Shown here in pieces: positions 38,914-47,243 of a stretch of DNA of 64,000 bases. How positions within the stretch are numbered: position 1 is the stretch's first letter; each line of letters opens with the position of its first letter. The stretch is from Sinorhizobium fredii NGR234 (GTDB lineage Bacteria; Pseudomonadota; Alphaproteobacteria; Rhizobiales; Rhizobiaceae), in NCBI RefSeq assembly GCF_000018545.1, contig NC_012587.1:1736001-1800000 (forward strand), read 5' to 3'. Under the pieces are notes generated by a model, which had not been told where the DNA came from, did no database searches, and saw only the letters and a program-made list of their open reading frames with translations. The position numbers and the translations under genes were made by a program.

Positions 38914-39515
38914 TTCTTCCGCAAGCGGTCCAGGTGCTGTCGCGCCTCCGGCAGTTCTCGGACTGCCTTTTGCAACCAATCGGCCGCGAGTGCAGCATCA
39001 CGCGGAACCCCTTCGCCGCGCTCATACATCAGCCCCAGTTGCAACTGCGCCGCGGCATCGCCCTGCTCGGCCGCCTTTCGATACCAATGCGCCGCTTCGA
39101 CCGGATTTGCTACGACGCCCATGCCGTGAGCATAGATCATGGCGAGATTGTACTGGGCCATGGCGGCGTTGCCGTCCTCGGCCGCCTTGCGAAACCAACG
39201 CGCCGCCTCGACATAGTCCTGCGGGACGCCTTCGCCCTCGAAGTACAGGCTTCCGAGATTGACCTGCGCCTTGACGTGCCCCTGCTCGGCAGCCGTGCGA
39301 TACCACTTTGCCGCCATGGCATGATCGCGGCGCACGCCACTGCTGCCCTTGTAATACATCGATCCGATGACGAACTGTGCCTGCGGGTCGTGCTTGGCAA
39401 CCAGCGCCAGTGGCGCGTCCAGCGACGCGGCCGACTCCTGCGCTCCCGCCGGCGCCAGCCCAGCCGCTAGCGCGGATGCGACAATCAAAGCGAGGCCAAT
39501 TGACCTGTATTTCAT
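38910..39515 (-). CDS. Sel1-repeat (TPR-like) exported protein
   Basis: 201 residues: signal peptide (about 1-27, ALAAGLAPAGAQ), then four or five Sel1 repeats of about 36 residues (for example AAKWYRTAAEQGHVKAQVNLGSLY, AARWFRKAAEDGNAAMAQYNLAMIYAHG, AAHWYRKAAEQGDAAAQLQLGLMYERG). Sel1 proteins act as binding scaffolds; some in rhizobia affect exopolysaccharide or symbiosis. GGGAGGGGAG just before the ATG at 39515 supports that start. Function here unknown. Downstream of the OmpA gene but separated by a terminator. Confidence 0.87.
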   Translation of the reverse strand: MKYRSIGLALIVASALAAGLAPAGAQESAASLDAPLALVAKHDPQAQFVIGSMYYKGSSGVRRDHAMAAKWYRTAAEQGHVKAQVNLGSLYFEGEGVPQDYVEAARWFRKAAEDGNAAMAQYNLAMIYAHGMGVVANPVEAAHWYRKAAEQGDAAAQLQLGLMYERGEGVPRDAALAADWLQKAVRELPEARQHLDRLRKN

Positions 39516-39586
39516 CTCCCCTCCCAACCGAACAAGCTGCATAGGTCAAAGAGTCGTACACAACGTCCAGTTGGTGCGCCACAAAT

Positions 39587-39618
39587 AAATCGGGGGCCGG
39601 TTGCCCGGCCCCCGATTT
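39587..39618 (-). terminator. Strong terminator of the OmpA-like gene
   Basis: Perfect 14-bp stem AAATCGGGGGCCGG / CCGGCCCCCGATTT with a 4-nt loop, then ATTTGT on the minus strand, 24 bp after the OmpA stop. Confidence 0.82.
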
Positions 39619-39642
39619 CCATTTAGCGAACTGCTGTGCGAC

Positions 39643-41919
39643 TTATCGCTGCGCTACGGGGCGCACCAGCGGAGTAACACGGCGGATCGTCACGCGGCGG
39701 TTCTCCTGTTCAGCCTCGGGCGTGCGGATCTTCAGGAACCGTTCGCCATAGCCCTGGGTCACCAGGTTCTCCGCGGGGACGCCATAGACCTCGGTCAACA
39801 GCACCGCGACAGACTCGGCACGTTCGTCGGAGAGCACCAGATTCGATCGGTCGGAGCCGACGGCATCCGTGTGGCCCTCGATGAAGAAGGTTTCGCCCGG
39901 ATCCTTCTCGAGGACCTTGCTCATTGCGTCCGCCACATTGCGAAGCGTCTTGGCCTGCGACATCGATACCTCGGCACTGCCCGTGGCGAATTCGATGGTG
40001 TCGAGATCGATGCGACGAACCTTGTCGCGCAGGCGGGCGGAATTGCGAACCTCGTCGATCGTGTAGACGCGTTCGACCTGCTCGACCGGCGGCTCGGACA
40101 GGAATTCGTAGTAATCCCGGTCCGGATCCTCGGCCACATCGACGATATACTCGTCGACCGGTATGCCGAGACGCATCGGCGGCAGCTCGTAGCCGACGTC
40201 GACGATCGCCGGTCGGTCGTCTTCGTATTCCGGCGTGTACATCATCACATATTCACTGCCGTCGCGATCGACGCGGGTGCGCGTCAGGATATCGCCGTAA
40301 CGATTGTAGACGGTAACGATCTGGTAGCCGCCCGGGCGCACGATCGTTTCGCGGACGCGGCCGCCCGAGAGATTGTCGTAGTAGGACTCTTCTGCATTCT
40401 GCCGCAGTCGCGGACGGTCATCGCCTCTGACGAAGATGCGATCGCCAACACCGAGGATCACTCGATCGTCAACCTGTTCGACGACCTGCACTTCCGTCAC
40501 ATTGTTCTCCGTAACATTATTGACGGTCGTGTTGTTGATCACCGTGTTATTGACGACGGTGTTATTGACGATGTTGGTCGTCTCCGGCACCGCAAAGGCC
40601 GGAGCTTCCTCAACCCGCTCGCCTTCTTCCTTCAGCACAGCCTCGATCTTCTGCGGAATTTCTTCCCTGACCTCGACCGGGATCGCCGCCTGCGCGGAAG
40701 CGTCGTCGGTCGGCGCTGCTACGCTTTCCTGCTTGGCGCGCAGCTCCTCGCGCTGCTTGCGTCGAGTTTCGCGCGCCTGCTTGCCGCCGGCATTGTCGGC
40801 GTCCTTGTCGCTGTCGAGCACCGCGGCTCCCTTCTCGACGGGAAGCACGACAGTCTCATCGGAGGCAGCCGGGTCCTCGGCGACCTTCTGCTTTTCTTCC
40901 GTCGTGCGCTCGTCGACGACTTCGGGAGCGGCCTGGCCCTGGGGCTGCTCGCCCTCTGCCGTTGCCGGCTGTTCCGCACCCGGAACCGGCTGCTGCTCGC
41001 CTTCGCCCGTCTGCTGGGCCGGAGCCTCCGTCGCCGGCCGTTCAGCGGTCGTTCCGCCGTCCGGCACGACAGTCGGCTGCTCAGCAGCTTTTTGCTCGTC
41101 GGTTTGACGCTGCTCTTCGGCCTGCTGCTGGCGCTTCTTGCGAGTGGGAGCCTGCTCTTCGGCCTGCTGCGGAGCGCCCTCTTCGGCGGCGGGCTGCTGC
41201 TCCTCGGCCTGCTGCTGGCGTTTCTTGCGCTTGGGAGTCTCCTGCTCCTCTGCCTGTTGCGGGGCAGCTTCTTCGGCCGCCGGCTGCTGCTCCTCAGCCT
41301 GTTGCTGACGCTTCTTGCGCTTGGGAGTTTCCTGCTCCTCTGCCTGTTGCGGGGCAGCTTCTTCGGCCGCCGGCTGCTGTTCCTCGGCCTGTTGCTGACG
41401 CTTCTTGCGCTTGGGAGTTTCCTGCTCCTCTGCCTGTTGCGGGGCAGCTTCTTCGGCCGCCGGCTGCTGCTCCTCGGCCTGCTGCTGGCGCTTCTTGCGT
41501 CTGGGAGCCTGCTCTTCGGCCTGCTGCGGAGCGCTCTCCTCGGCGGCGGGCTGCTGCTCCTCGGCCTGTTGCTGGCGCTTCTTGCGCCTTGGAGCCTGCT
41601 CTTCGGCCTGCTGCGGAGCGCTCTCCTCGGCGGCGGGTTGCTGCTCTTCGGCCTGCTGCTGGCGCTTCTTGCGTCTTGGCGCTTCCTGTTCTTCGGCTTG
41701 CGGCTGCTGTTCCTGCGCCTGTCCCTGGGACTCCTCCTCGGCGGCACGCTGTTTGCGCTTCTTCAGCAGCAGCAAATCTTCCGGCGACGGCTGTTCGGTG
41801 CCTTCCTGCGCGACTTCGAACGGCGCCATCAGGCTGTCGGCGAGCGCTGGTTGGACCGCAAGGGAAGCCACGAAAACGGGCAAGGCAACCGTTGCGAAAA
41901 GTTTGGATCGAATGGACAT
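39643..41919 (-). CDS. OmpA-family protein with charged tandem repeats
   Basis: 758 residues. Signal peptide (about 1-28, VASLAVQPALAD); a basic/Gln/Glu-rich region (about 75-275) built of six full copies and a partial seventh of a 29-30-residue unit (RKKRQQQAEEQQPAAEE then APQQAEEQ); a Glu/Pro/Ala-rich linker; an Asn-Thr-Val repeat (about 455-485); a conserved region with PRLRQNAEESYYDNL; and a C-terminal OmpA peptidoglycan-binding domain (about 640-755) with TIEFATGSAEVS, IEGHTDAVGSD and NLVLSDERAESV. Probably anchors the outer envelope to murein. GGAAGGAAG precedes the ATG. Confidence 0.92.
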   Translation of the reverse strand: MSIRSKLFATVALPVFVASLAVQPALADSLMAPFEVAQEGTEQPSPEDLLLLKKRKQRAAEEESQGQAQEQQPQAEEQEAPRRKKRQQQAEEQQPAAEESAPQQAEEQAPRRKKRQQQAEEQQPAAEESAPQQAEEQAPRRKKRQQQAEEQQPAAEEAAPQQAEEQETPKRKKRQQQAEEQQPAAEEAAPQQAEEQETPKRKKRQQQAEEQQPAAEEAAPQQAEEQETPKRKKRQQQAEEQQPAAEEGAPQQAEEQAPTRKKRQQQAEEQRQTDEQKAAEQPTVVPDGGTTAERPATEAPAQQTGEGEQQPVPGAEQPATAEGEQPQGQAAPEVVDERTTEEKQKVAEDPAASDETVVLPVEKGAAVLDSDKDADNAGGKQARETRRKQREELRAKQESVAAPTDDASAQAAIPVEVREEIPQKIEAVLKEEGERVEEAPAFAVPETTNIVNNTVVNNTVINNTTVNNVTENNVTEVQVVEQVDDRVILGVGDRIFVRGDDRPRLRQNAEESYYDNLSGGRVRETIVRPGGYQIVTVYNRYGDILTRTRVDRDGSEYVMMYTPEYEDDRPAIVDVGYELPPMRLGIPVDEYIVDVAEDPDRDYYEFLSEPPVEQVERVYTIDEVRNSARLRDKVRRIDLDTIEFATGSAEVSMSQAKTLRNVADAMSKVLEKDPGETFFIEGHTDAVGSDRSNLVLSDERAESVAVLLTEVYGVPAENLVTQGYGERFLKIRTPEAEQENRRVTIRRVTPLVRPVAQR
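41095..41690. repeat. Coding tandem repeat in the OmpA-like gene
   Basis: Six full 87-90-bp units plus a partial seventh, nearly identical at DNA level (the block from 41240 to 41460 repeats with one or two changes). Such arrays can gain or lose units by slippage or recombination without breaking the frame. Confidence 0.88.
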
Positions 41920-42296
41920 AGTCTTCCTTCCTCTTGTGGTTCGGCGTCCTCGAGCACCGCGCCACAGTTCAAGCCGCATCGCATCGGCACAGGGCCATGA
42001 CCCGCGGTTCCGACATTTTTGTGTCGGCCGAAATCCGTAGTCGAACTCCGCAGCCACGGATCGGTTCCGCCCAAGGCCTATCGAAGCCGACATTAACCAT
42101 TCCTGAACGGATCGTTCATCCGCCTCCTCAACGATGAGGCGAACATTTCGCGTTTCGCGGTGGGTGACGCCGCTTTCCTGTTGATTTTTACCGGAAAAGC
42201 GTACGAATATCGCCGCAACCGGCGGCACCACCGTCGGCGCAATATGGCATCCGCGCAGAAGAACAGACCGGATGCCGGCCAACAGAGAGGACAATC
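41920..42296. other. 377-bp divergent intergenic region
   Basis: Lies between the OmpA-like gene (-) and the amino-acid binding protein gene (+). One small hairpin CCGACA-TTTTTG-TGTCGG is visible at 42010-42027. I see no gene or known operator. Confidence 0.5.
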
Positions 42297-43079
42297 ATGC
42301 GTATTTCCAGACGGCTGGTAGCTGCCGCATCGGCTGCCGTTTTCGTGCTCATGGCGGGCACCTCCATGGCGGAAGGCGAAAAGGTCGTGATCGGCACCGA
42401 AGGCGCTTACCCGCCCTTCAACAATCTCGCCGCAGATGGCTCGCTGACGGGCTTCGACGTCGATATTGCCAAGGCACTTTGCGAGGAAATGAAAGTCGAG
42501 TGCACCTTCGTGACGCAGGACTGGGAAGGGATCATCCCGGCGCTGATCGCCAAGAAGTTCGACGCGATCATCGCTTCCATGTCGATCACCGAGGAACGCA
42601 AGCAGAAGGTCGATTTCACCAACAAGTACTACAACACGCCGCCGGCGATCGTTGTACCTAAGGACTCGCCGATCACTGAGGCGACCGAAGCCGCCCTGCA
42701 AGGCAAGATTCTGGGCGCCCAGGCTTCCACGACCCATTCCAACTATGCGGAAGCGCATATGAAGGGCGCGGAGATCAAGCTTTATCCGACCGCCGATGAG
42801 TACAAACTCGATATCGCCAACGGCCGCGTCGACGCGGTCATCGACGACGTCGTCGTGCTCTCCGAATGGCTGAAGAGCGAAGATGGCGCCTGCTGCAAGC
42901 TGCTTGGGACGCTGCCGATCGACCCGGTGATCAACGGCGAAGGCGCCGGCATTGCCGTTCGCAAGGGCGACGATGCGCTGCGCGAGAAATTCAACAAGGC
43001 GATCGAAGCCATCCGCGCCAACGGCAAGTACAAGGAAATCAACGAAAAGTACTTCCCCTTCGACGTCTACGGCAGCTGA
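42297..43079 (+). CDS. Polar amino-acid ABC transporter substrate-binding protein
   Basis: Periplasmic binding protein of the lysine/arginine/ornithine/histidine group. 260 residues: signal peptide (about 1-24, ending GTSMAEG), then the SBP-3 fold with VVIGTEGAYPPFNNLAADGSLTGFDVDIAKALCEE and MSITEERKQKVDFTNKYY. AGAGGA precedes the ATG. Two permease genes follow on the same strand after a gap filled with repeats. Basic amino acids or opines are the likely ligands. Confidence 0.92.
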   Translation: MRISRRLVAAASAAVFVLMAGTSMAEGEKVVIGTEGAYPPFNNLAADGSLTGFDVDIAKALCEEMKVECTFVTQDWEGIIPALIAKKFDAIIASMSITEERKQKVDFTNKYYNTPPAIVVPKDSPITEATEAALQGKILGAQASTTHSNYAEAHMKGAEIKLYPTADEYKLDIANGRVDAVIDDVVVLSEWLKSEDGACCKLLGTLPIDPVINGEGAGIAVRKGDDALREKFNKAIEAIRANGKYKEINEKYFPFDVYGS

Positions 43080-43114
43080 TCGCCGCGTCTCCCGCGGCGA
43101 TCTATTGCACGTCT

Positions 43115-43138
43115 CCTTAAATCGACCTCGATTTAAGG
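43115..43138. repeat. Perfect hairpin, possible terminator
   Basis: CCTTAAATCGA-CC-TCGATTTAAGG, 11-bp perfect arms, 35 bp after the binding-protein stop. It may stop or trim the transcript so that the binding protein is made in excess over the permeases. No T-run follows. Confidence 0.6.
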
Positions 43139-43146
43139 ACGAAGAC

Positions 43147-43206
43147 TTGCAGCAATTCAAAGTGCTACAGCGACCTTTGCGCGTCTAATGACGCGCGGCG
43201 CTGTAG
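43147..43206 (+). repeat. Dispersed hairpin repeat, family B (copy 1)
   Basis: Motif GCAGCAATTCAAAG followed by a long hairpin: outer arms CTACAGCG / CGCTGTAG and inner arms GCGCGTC / GACGCGC. Related copies occur at 52287-52350 (+) and 56537-56598 (-). All three lie in intergenic DNA. Confidence 0.78.
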
Positions 43207-43344
43207 CGGTGATGCCGGGAAAGTCTCGGTTGATGAAGAAATGCAACGGTGGATGGGCTTGCCCTTCCGCCGTTTTTGTTTGACAAGAAAAACAATACTA
43301 AGCGCCGTCGGCGCCAATAAGAATGACCAGGGGAACGTAACGGC

Positions 43345-44148
43345 ATGAGCGGACTATTTGCCGCCATTTATTCCGGTATAGCCGGGATCCTTTCGATCAT
43401 CGATCCGTTCTGCGGGCCGGCAGGGATTTTTCGTTGGTTCGCTTCCGGCACCCTCCTGGCGTGCGGCGACAGCGGCTGGGGCGACGAGATCGCCTACGGA
43501 TTTCTCGTGACCGCGAGCCTCGCGATAGCCACCCTGCCCATCGGACTGGCGATCGGCTTTTTCATCGCCCTTGCCAAGCAATCACCGGAAAGATCGCTGC
43601 GGCTGTCGGCCAACATCTACACGACGATCTTTCGCGGTCTTCCGGAACTCCTGACGCTCTTCATTGTCTATTACGGCCTGCAGATCCTGGTGCAGCAGTT
43701 TCTCGCGACGCTGGGTTATGAGGAGCCTGTCGAGATCAATGCCTTCGTCGCCGGCATGATCGCGCTCGGCGTCGTTTTCTCTGCCTATTGCTCGGAGGTG
43801 CTGCTTTCGGCCTTCAAGGCCATTCCGCAGGGCCAGTACGAAGCGGGCGATGCCCTCGGCTTTCACCGCGGCAAGACGATGCGGCTCATCATCCTGCCGC
43901 AACTCGTACGCATCGCGCTTCCCGGTCTCGGCAATCTGTGGATGGCGCTGCTCAAGGATACGGCGCTCGTTTCGGTCATTGGACTTCAGGACATTCTACG
44001 TCAGACGGGCCAAGCAGCCCGCATGACCAAACAGGCCTTTCAATTCTTCGGCGTCGCCTGCGTCCTCTTCCTCGTCCTGGCGATGATTTCGTCCGTCGTA
44101 TTCTCGGCGCTCGAGCGTTCCACCAAGCGGGCGGAGATGAGCCGATGA
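43345..44148 (+). CDS. Amino-acid ABC transporter permease (HisQ-like)
   Basis: 267 residues with five to six membrane helices and the EAA loop EAGDALGFHRGKTMRLIILPQ that docks to the ATPase. The polar-amino-acid permease signature starts around GFLVTASLAIATLPIGLAIG. AGGGGAA precedes the ATG. Its stop overlaps the next permease start (ATGA), so the pair is translationally coupled. Partner of the binding protein at 42297. Confidence 0.91.
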   Translation: MSGLFAAIYSGIAGILSIIDPFCGPAGIFRWFASGTLLACGDSGWGDEIAYGFLVTASLAIATLPIGLAIGFFIALAKQSPERSLRLSANIYTTIFRGLPELLTLFIVYYGLQILVQQFLATLGYEEPVEINAFVAGMIALGVVFSAYCSEVLLSAFKAIPQGQYEAGDALGFHRGKTMRLIILPQLVRIALPGLGNLWMALLKDTALVSVIGLQDILRQTGQAARMTKQAFQFFGVACVLFLVLAMISSVVFSALERSTKRAEMSR

Positions 44149-44975
44149 GCATCGCTGAAACGATGATTCCGCCGCAAGCGCCGCCGCCCGCCCCGCCGAG
44201 GCCCTACACGCTCGCGCGCTTCTTCGGCAGTGTCGCCCTCGGCGCTTGGCTGGCCTTCGGCGTCGGCATCTTCCTGACAATCGTCGACGGCTGGGACCCG
44301 GAGAAATTCTCGCGCTACGGGCCGAGCTTCCTCTCCGGTCTCGGCGTGACGTTGCTCCTCGTCATCTCTTCGATCCCGATGGGCGCCGTCCTGTCGTTCC
44401 CCGTCGCGCTCGGGCGCATGTCGAAGAACAGGTTCTGGTCGTGGATTGCCTATATCTACGTCTATTTCTTCCGCGGCACGCCGCTGATCGCCCAGCTCTT
44501 CCTCGTCTACTACGGTCTCGGCAGCTTCCGGCCGCAGCTCGAATCGATCGGCCTCTGGTGGTTTTTCCGCGACGCCTGGAACTGCGCGCTCTTCACCTTC
44601 ACGCTGAACACCGCCGCCTATCAGGCGGAGATCCTGCGCGGCGCCATCGAGAGCGTCCCGCGCGGTCAGCATGAGGGGGCGGCCGCCTTGGGTCTGCCGG
44701 AGCGCATTGCCTTCTTCAAGGTCATCCTGCCGCAGGCGATGATCGTGGCGCTGCGCCCCTACGGCAACGAGATCATCCTGATGATCAAGGGCTCGGCGAT
44801 CGTCGCGATCGTTACCGTCTTCGACCTGATGGGCGAGACCCGGCGCGCCTTCTCCCGCACCTTCGACTTCCAAATGTATGTCTGGGCGGCGGTGCTGTAT
44901 CTCCTGATCGTGGAGTTTCTGCGCAATATCTGGGCCTGGATCGAAGCGCGGTTGACGCGGCATCTCAAGCGATGA
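44145..44975 (+). CDS. Amino-acid ABC transporter permease (HisM-like)
   Basis: 276 residues beginning MSIAETMIPPQAPPPAPP, with a Pro-rich cytoplasmic N-terminus, about five membrane helices and the EAA loop (around EGAAALGLPERIAFFKVILPQ). Coupled to the preceding permease by ATGA overlap. A transcription terminator follows directly, and no ATPase gene is found near, so the ATPase must be shared with another system or lie outside the window. Confidence 0.91.
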   Translation: MSIAETMIPPQAPPPAPPRPYTLARFFGSVALGAWLAFGVGIFLTIVDGWDPEKFSRYGPSFLSGLGVTLLLVISSIPMGAVLSFPVALGRMSKNRFWSWIAYIYVYFFRGTPLIAQLFLVYYGLGSFRPQLESIGLWWFFRDAWNCALFTFTLNTAAYQAEILRGAIESVPRGQHEGAAALGLPERIAFFKVILPQAMIVALRPYGNEIILMIKGSAIVAIVTVFDLMGETRRAFSRTFDFQMYVWAAVLYLLIVEFLRNIWAWIEARLTRHLKR

Positions 44976-44998
44976 GGCGCAACGCCGCGTAGCAAACA

Positions 44999-45044
44999 GG
45001 TTGGCAGCACTCCGCTTCGTTCGCTGCCAAGCCTTTGTTTTTTC
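44999..45044 (+). terminator. Rho-independent terminator of the amino-acid ABC genes
   Basis: TTGGCAGC / GCTGCCAA stem (extended by imperfect GG/CC pairs) followed by TTTGTTTTTT. It closes the transcript 23 bp after the second permease. Confidence 0.85.
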
Positions 45045-45077
45045 GAACTAATCTCCGACACTACGTCGATATTAGGT

Positions 45078-45095
45078 CTTGATTAACAAATCAAG
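45078..45095. promoter_or_regulatory. Palindrome upstream of usg
   Basis: CTTGATT-AACA-AATCAAG, 7-bp perfect arms, 44 bp before the usg ATG. Position fits an operator over the promoter. Binding protein unknown. Confidence 0.45.
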
Positions 45096-45139
45096 CGCTT
45101 CATCATAGTGACCAACCTTTGTTAGAAGCGAGGTCCTTG

Positions 45140-45406
45140 ATGACGAACGACATGGAACTGCAGCTCAAAGGGTATGGCCTGACGACGGCCCAGATACTCT
45201 ACCGGATGCCCGACCACCCCGCCCTGTTGCAGACCTATATCTGGCAGCACTACGATATCGCCCCGGACTTTCCCGAAATGCGAAGCTTTCTGAGGTTCTG
45301 GCAGGAAAAGCTCGACGGACCGCTGCATTCGGTCCGCTATGTGCATCGCAAGCTGATATCGGCGACGGAATGGCGGGCGCTCAAGGGCGAACTCATTCTA
45401 CACTGA
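45140..45406 (+). CDS. usg: Usg-family small protein
   Basis: 88-residue protein of the Usg family found in Alphaproteobacteria, named for a gene once seen upstream of trpF-like genes; function unknown. Conserved pattern: LQLKGYGLTTAQILYRMPDHPALLQTYIWQ..DIAPDFPEM and the C-terminal DGPLHSVRYVHRKLI. Start at the ATG at 45140, with GAGG 7 nt upstream; an earlier TTG is not needed. Preceded by a palindrome and a strong terminator, so it is its own transcription unit. Confidence 0.88.
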   Translation: MTNDMELQLKGYGLTTAQILYRMPDHPALLQTYIWQHYDIAPDFPEMRSFLRFWQEKLDGPLHSVRYVHRKLISATEWRALKGELILH

Positions 45407-45442
45407 GGACTATGCCACTACGCCCCGCGCCGTCCGCCGCGC

Positions 45443-46168
45443 TCAGACATGCACCTCGCCGTGGGCAAGTTCGCCCTCGTGAGCTTCCTTGTGAAGCGAC
45501 CCATAGAGGACGACGCCGTAGAACAGCGCGACGACGATCATGACGCTCCAGCCCGGCAGCAGTCCGAGAGCGGCATTCTCCGCAAAATCGGTCCAGGAAC
45601 GGACATGGCCGAAAGGTATACCGGTGGAAGCGATCTTCGGCGAGGATATCTTCAGTGCCCAGGCAAGAAGCAGGATCAGGTACATCCAGCAGTAATTACG
45701 CTGCAGCCGTCGGCAAACGGCTTCCCTGTAGGTCATCAGGAAAGCTGGCCTGCGCAGGCTCTTGGCGATTGCCACGGACCATTTGAAGCTCTGCGTTCCT
45801 TCCGGAGCAAGGATCTGCGCGAAATAGCCGCGCTCGAGTTGCCGCACGCGGGCGCGATAAACATCGAAGAATCGGTACCGCCTCGCTTCGATCAACAGCA
45901 GCAAGGTAATCAGCAGCATCGCAAAGAGCAGCACGCCATGATGCGAGGACGGTGTCGACAGCGACACGGAAAGCATTGCCGCGACGACAGTGATTGCCCA
46001 GTTGGACGTACGGTCGATGCGATCGCGCCAGCCGGCCATCCTCCCCAGTTCACCGCGGTAATAGTGCACGATTGTATTGATCGTCTCCTGCGATGACTGC
46101 GGCAGGGGCGGACCTTGCCTCTCCGGCATCTCCGTTTCCAATGTCAGCGGGCTCAGTTCGGCAGACAT
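45443..46168 (-). CDS. DUF2270 membrane protein
   Basis: 241-residue integral membrane protein of unknown function. Cytoplasmic N-terminus, then helices at about 60-98, 160-182 and 208-230. DUF2270 hallmark: YYRGELGRMAGWRDRIDRTSNWAI and EARRYRFFDVYRARVRQLE. Two ATG codons compete; 46168 is chosen because GGGAGG lies 6 nt upstream of it but touches the earlier one at 46174. Convergent with usg. Confidence 0.85.
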   Translation of the reverse strand: MSAELSPLTLETEMPERQGPPLPQSSQETINTIVHYYRGELGRMAGWRDRIDRTSNWAITVVAAMLSVSLSTPSSHHGVLLFAMLLITLLLLIEARRYRFFDVYRARVRQLERGYFAQILAPEGTQSFKWSVAIAKSLRRPAFLMTYREAVCRRLQRNYCWMYLILLLAWALKISSPKIASTGIPFGHVRSWTDFAENAALGLLPGWSVMIVVALFYGVVLYGSLHKEAHEGELAHGEVHV

Positions 46169-46352
46169 CGGCATCCTCCCGATTTCTCTTCCTTTTCATG
46201 ATCATGACTCCAATCGCCTTGCGGATAAATCCCGCCGGGCAAGGCGCCGTCGATTTCTTGAGCAAATGCTAACCGGACGAAACGAGGTGACGAGGAGAGA
46301 CGGCCGCCGGGAGGCGATTGCCAAAGGCCTCCCGCGGTCGTAAGAAACGCCC

Positions 46353-47177
46353 ATGACGCAAAAGAACAAGAAGATCGACGAGGAGGCGCTGGCGGAAGCC
46401 TATAACCGCGCTCTTTCCCTGGAAAAGTCCGGCAGCTTCGACGCGGCCGCGGCAGCCTACCGCGAGGTGCTGGACCTCGATCCCGACGATCACGGTGGCG
46501 CTTCGGTCCGGCTTGCCTCGATGGGGCGGGGCGAGACGCCGGTCAAGGCTCCGGATGCCTATGTCGCAACCCTTTTCGATCAGCATGCGGACGTCTTCGA
46601 CAATGTGCTTGTCGATCAGCTTGGCTATTGCGTGCCGCTCCTGGTCCGCCAACGTGTCCAGGCTTTGGATCTCGGTCCGTTCAAGCGGGTACTCGACCTC
46701 GGCTGCGGCACGGGCTTGACCGGCGGCGCCTTGCGCGACATGGCGGAAGACATCACCGGCATCGACCTTTCCGAGAACATGGTCGAGATCGCCCATGAGA
46801 AGGACCTCTACGAGACGCTCTACGTCGCCGAAGCGGTCGATTTCCTCGACGACAATGAAGAGGCGCCGTTCGACCTGATCGTCGCCACCGATGTCCTGCC
46901 CTATATGGGCGCGTTGGAGGCCCTTTTCTTCGGCGCCGTCGACAACCTCGTACCGGGCGGCCTGCTGATCTTCTCCAGCGAAACTCTTCCCGATGAGACT
47001 TTCGCCGGCAACCCCTTCATGGTCGGCCCGCACCAGCGCTTCGCCCATTCGGAAGCCTATCTGCGCGACCGGCTCACCGCGACCGGATTCGAGATCGTCG
47101 AGGTGACCGACATCACGGTGCGCATGGAAGAGGGCGAGCCGATTGCCGGACAACTGGTGATCGCCCGCTTTCTCTAG
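46353..47177 (+). CDS. TPR-containing SAM-dependent methyltransferase
   Basis: 274 residues. An N-terminal tetratricopeptide-like unit (about 12-45, AYNRALSLEKSGSFDAAAAAYREVLDLDPDD) is joined to a class I methyltransferase domain (about 75-270) with the SAM motif VLDLGCGTGLTGG, the acidic GIDLSENMVE and the late LPYMGALEALF. Substrate unknown; similar proteins are annotated as TPR methyltransferases. It stands between DUF2270 and an MgtC-like gene with no clear operon partner. Confidence 0.86.
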   Translation: MTQKNKKIDEEALAEAYNRALSLEKSGSFDAAAAAYREVLDLDPDDHGGASVRLASMGRGETPVKAPDAYVATLFDQHADVFDNVLVDQLGYCVPLLVRQRVQALDLGPFKRVLDLGCGTGLTGGALRDMAEDITGIDLSENMVEIAHEKDLYETLYVAEAVDFLDDNEEAPFDLIVATDVLPYMGALEALFFGAVDNLVPGGLLIFSSETLPDETFAGNPFMVGPHQRFAHSEAYLRDRLTATGFEIVEVTDITVRMEEGEPIAGQLVIARFL

Positions 47178-47243
47178 GCTGAGCCAACATTCGATCCGGG
47201 CGCACGCTCTTGCCCCGGCGCCGCGAAATCCTATTCTGCTCGC

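Noticed and set aside
41095..41690. CRISPR-like array, because of regular repeats
   Set aside because: Units are contiguous 87-90-bp coding repeats without unique spacers, in frame within an OmpA gene.
39601..42000. Very long plus-strand open frame rich in Leu, Phe and Gly opposite the OmpA-like gene
   Set aside because: It is the antisense reading of the Gln/Glu/Lys-rich repeats. The minus-strand frame has a signal peptide, Shine-Dalgarno sequence and OmpA domain.
43147..43206. tRNA gene, because of the stem-rich sequence
   Set aside because: No acceptor, anticodon or TPsiC arms; the sequence recurs as a hairpin repeat elsewhere.
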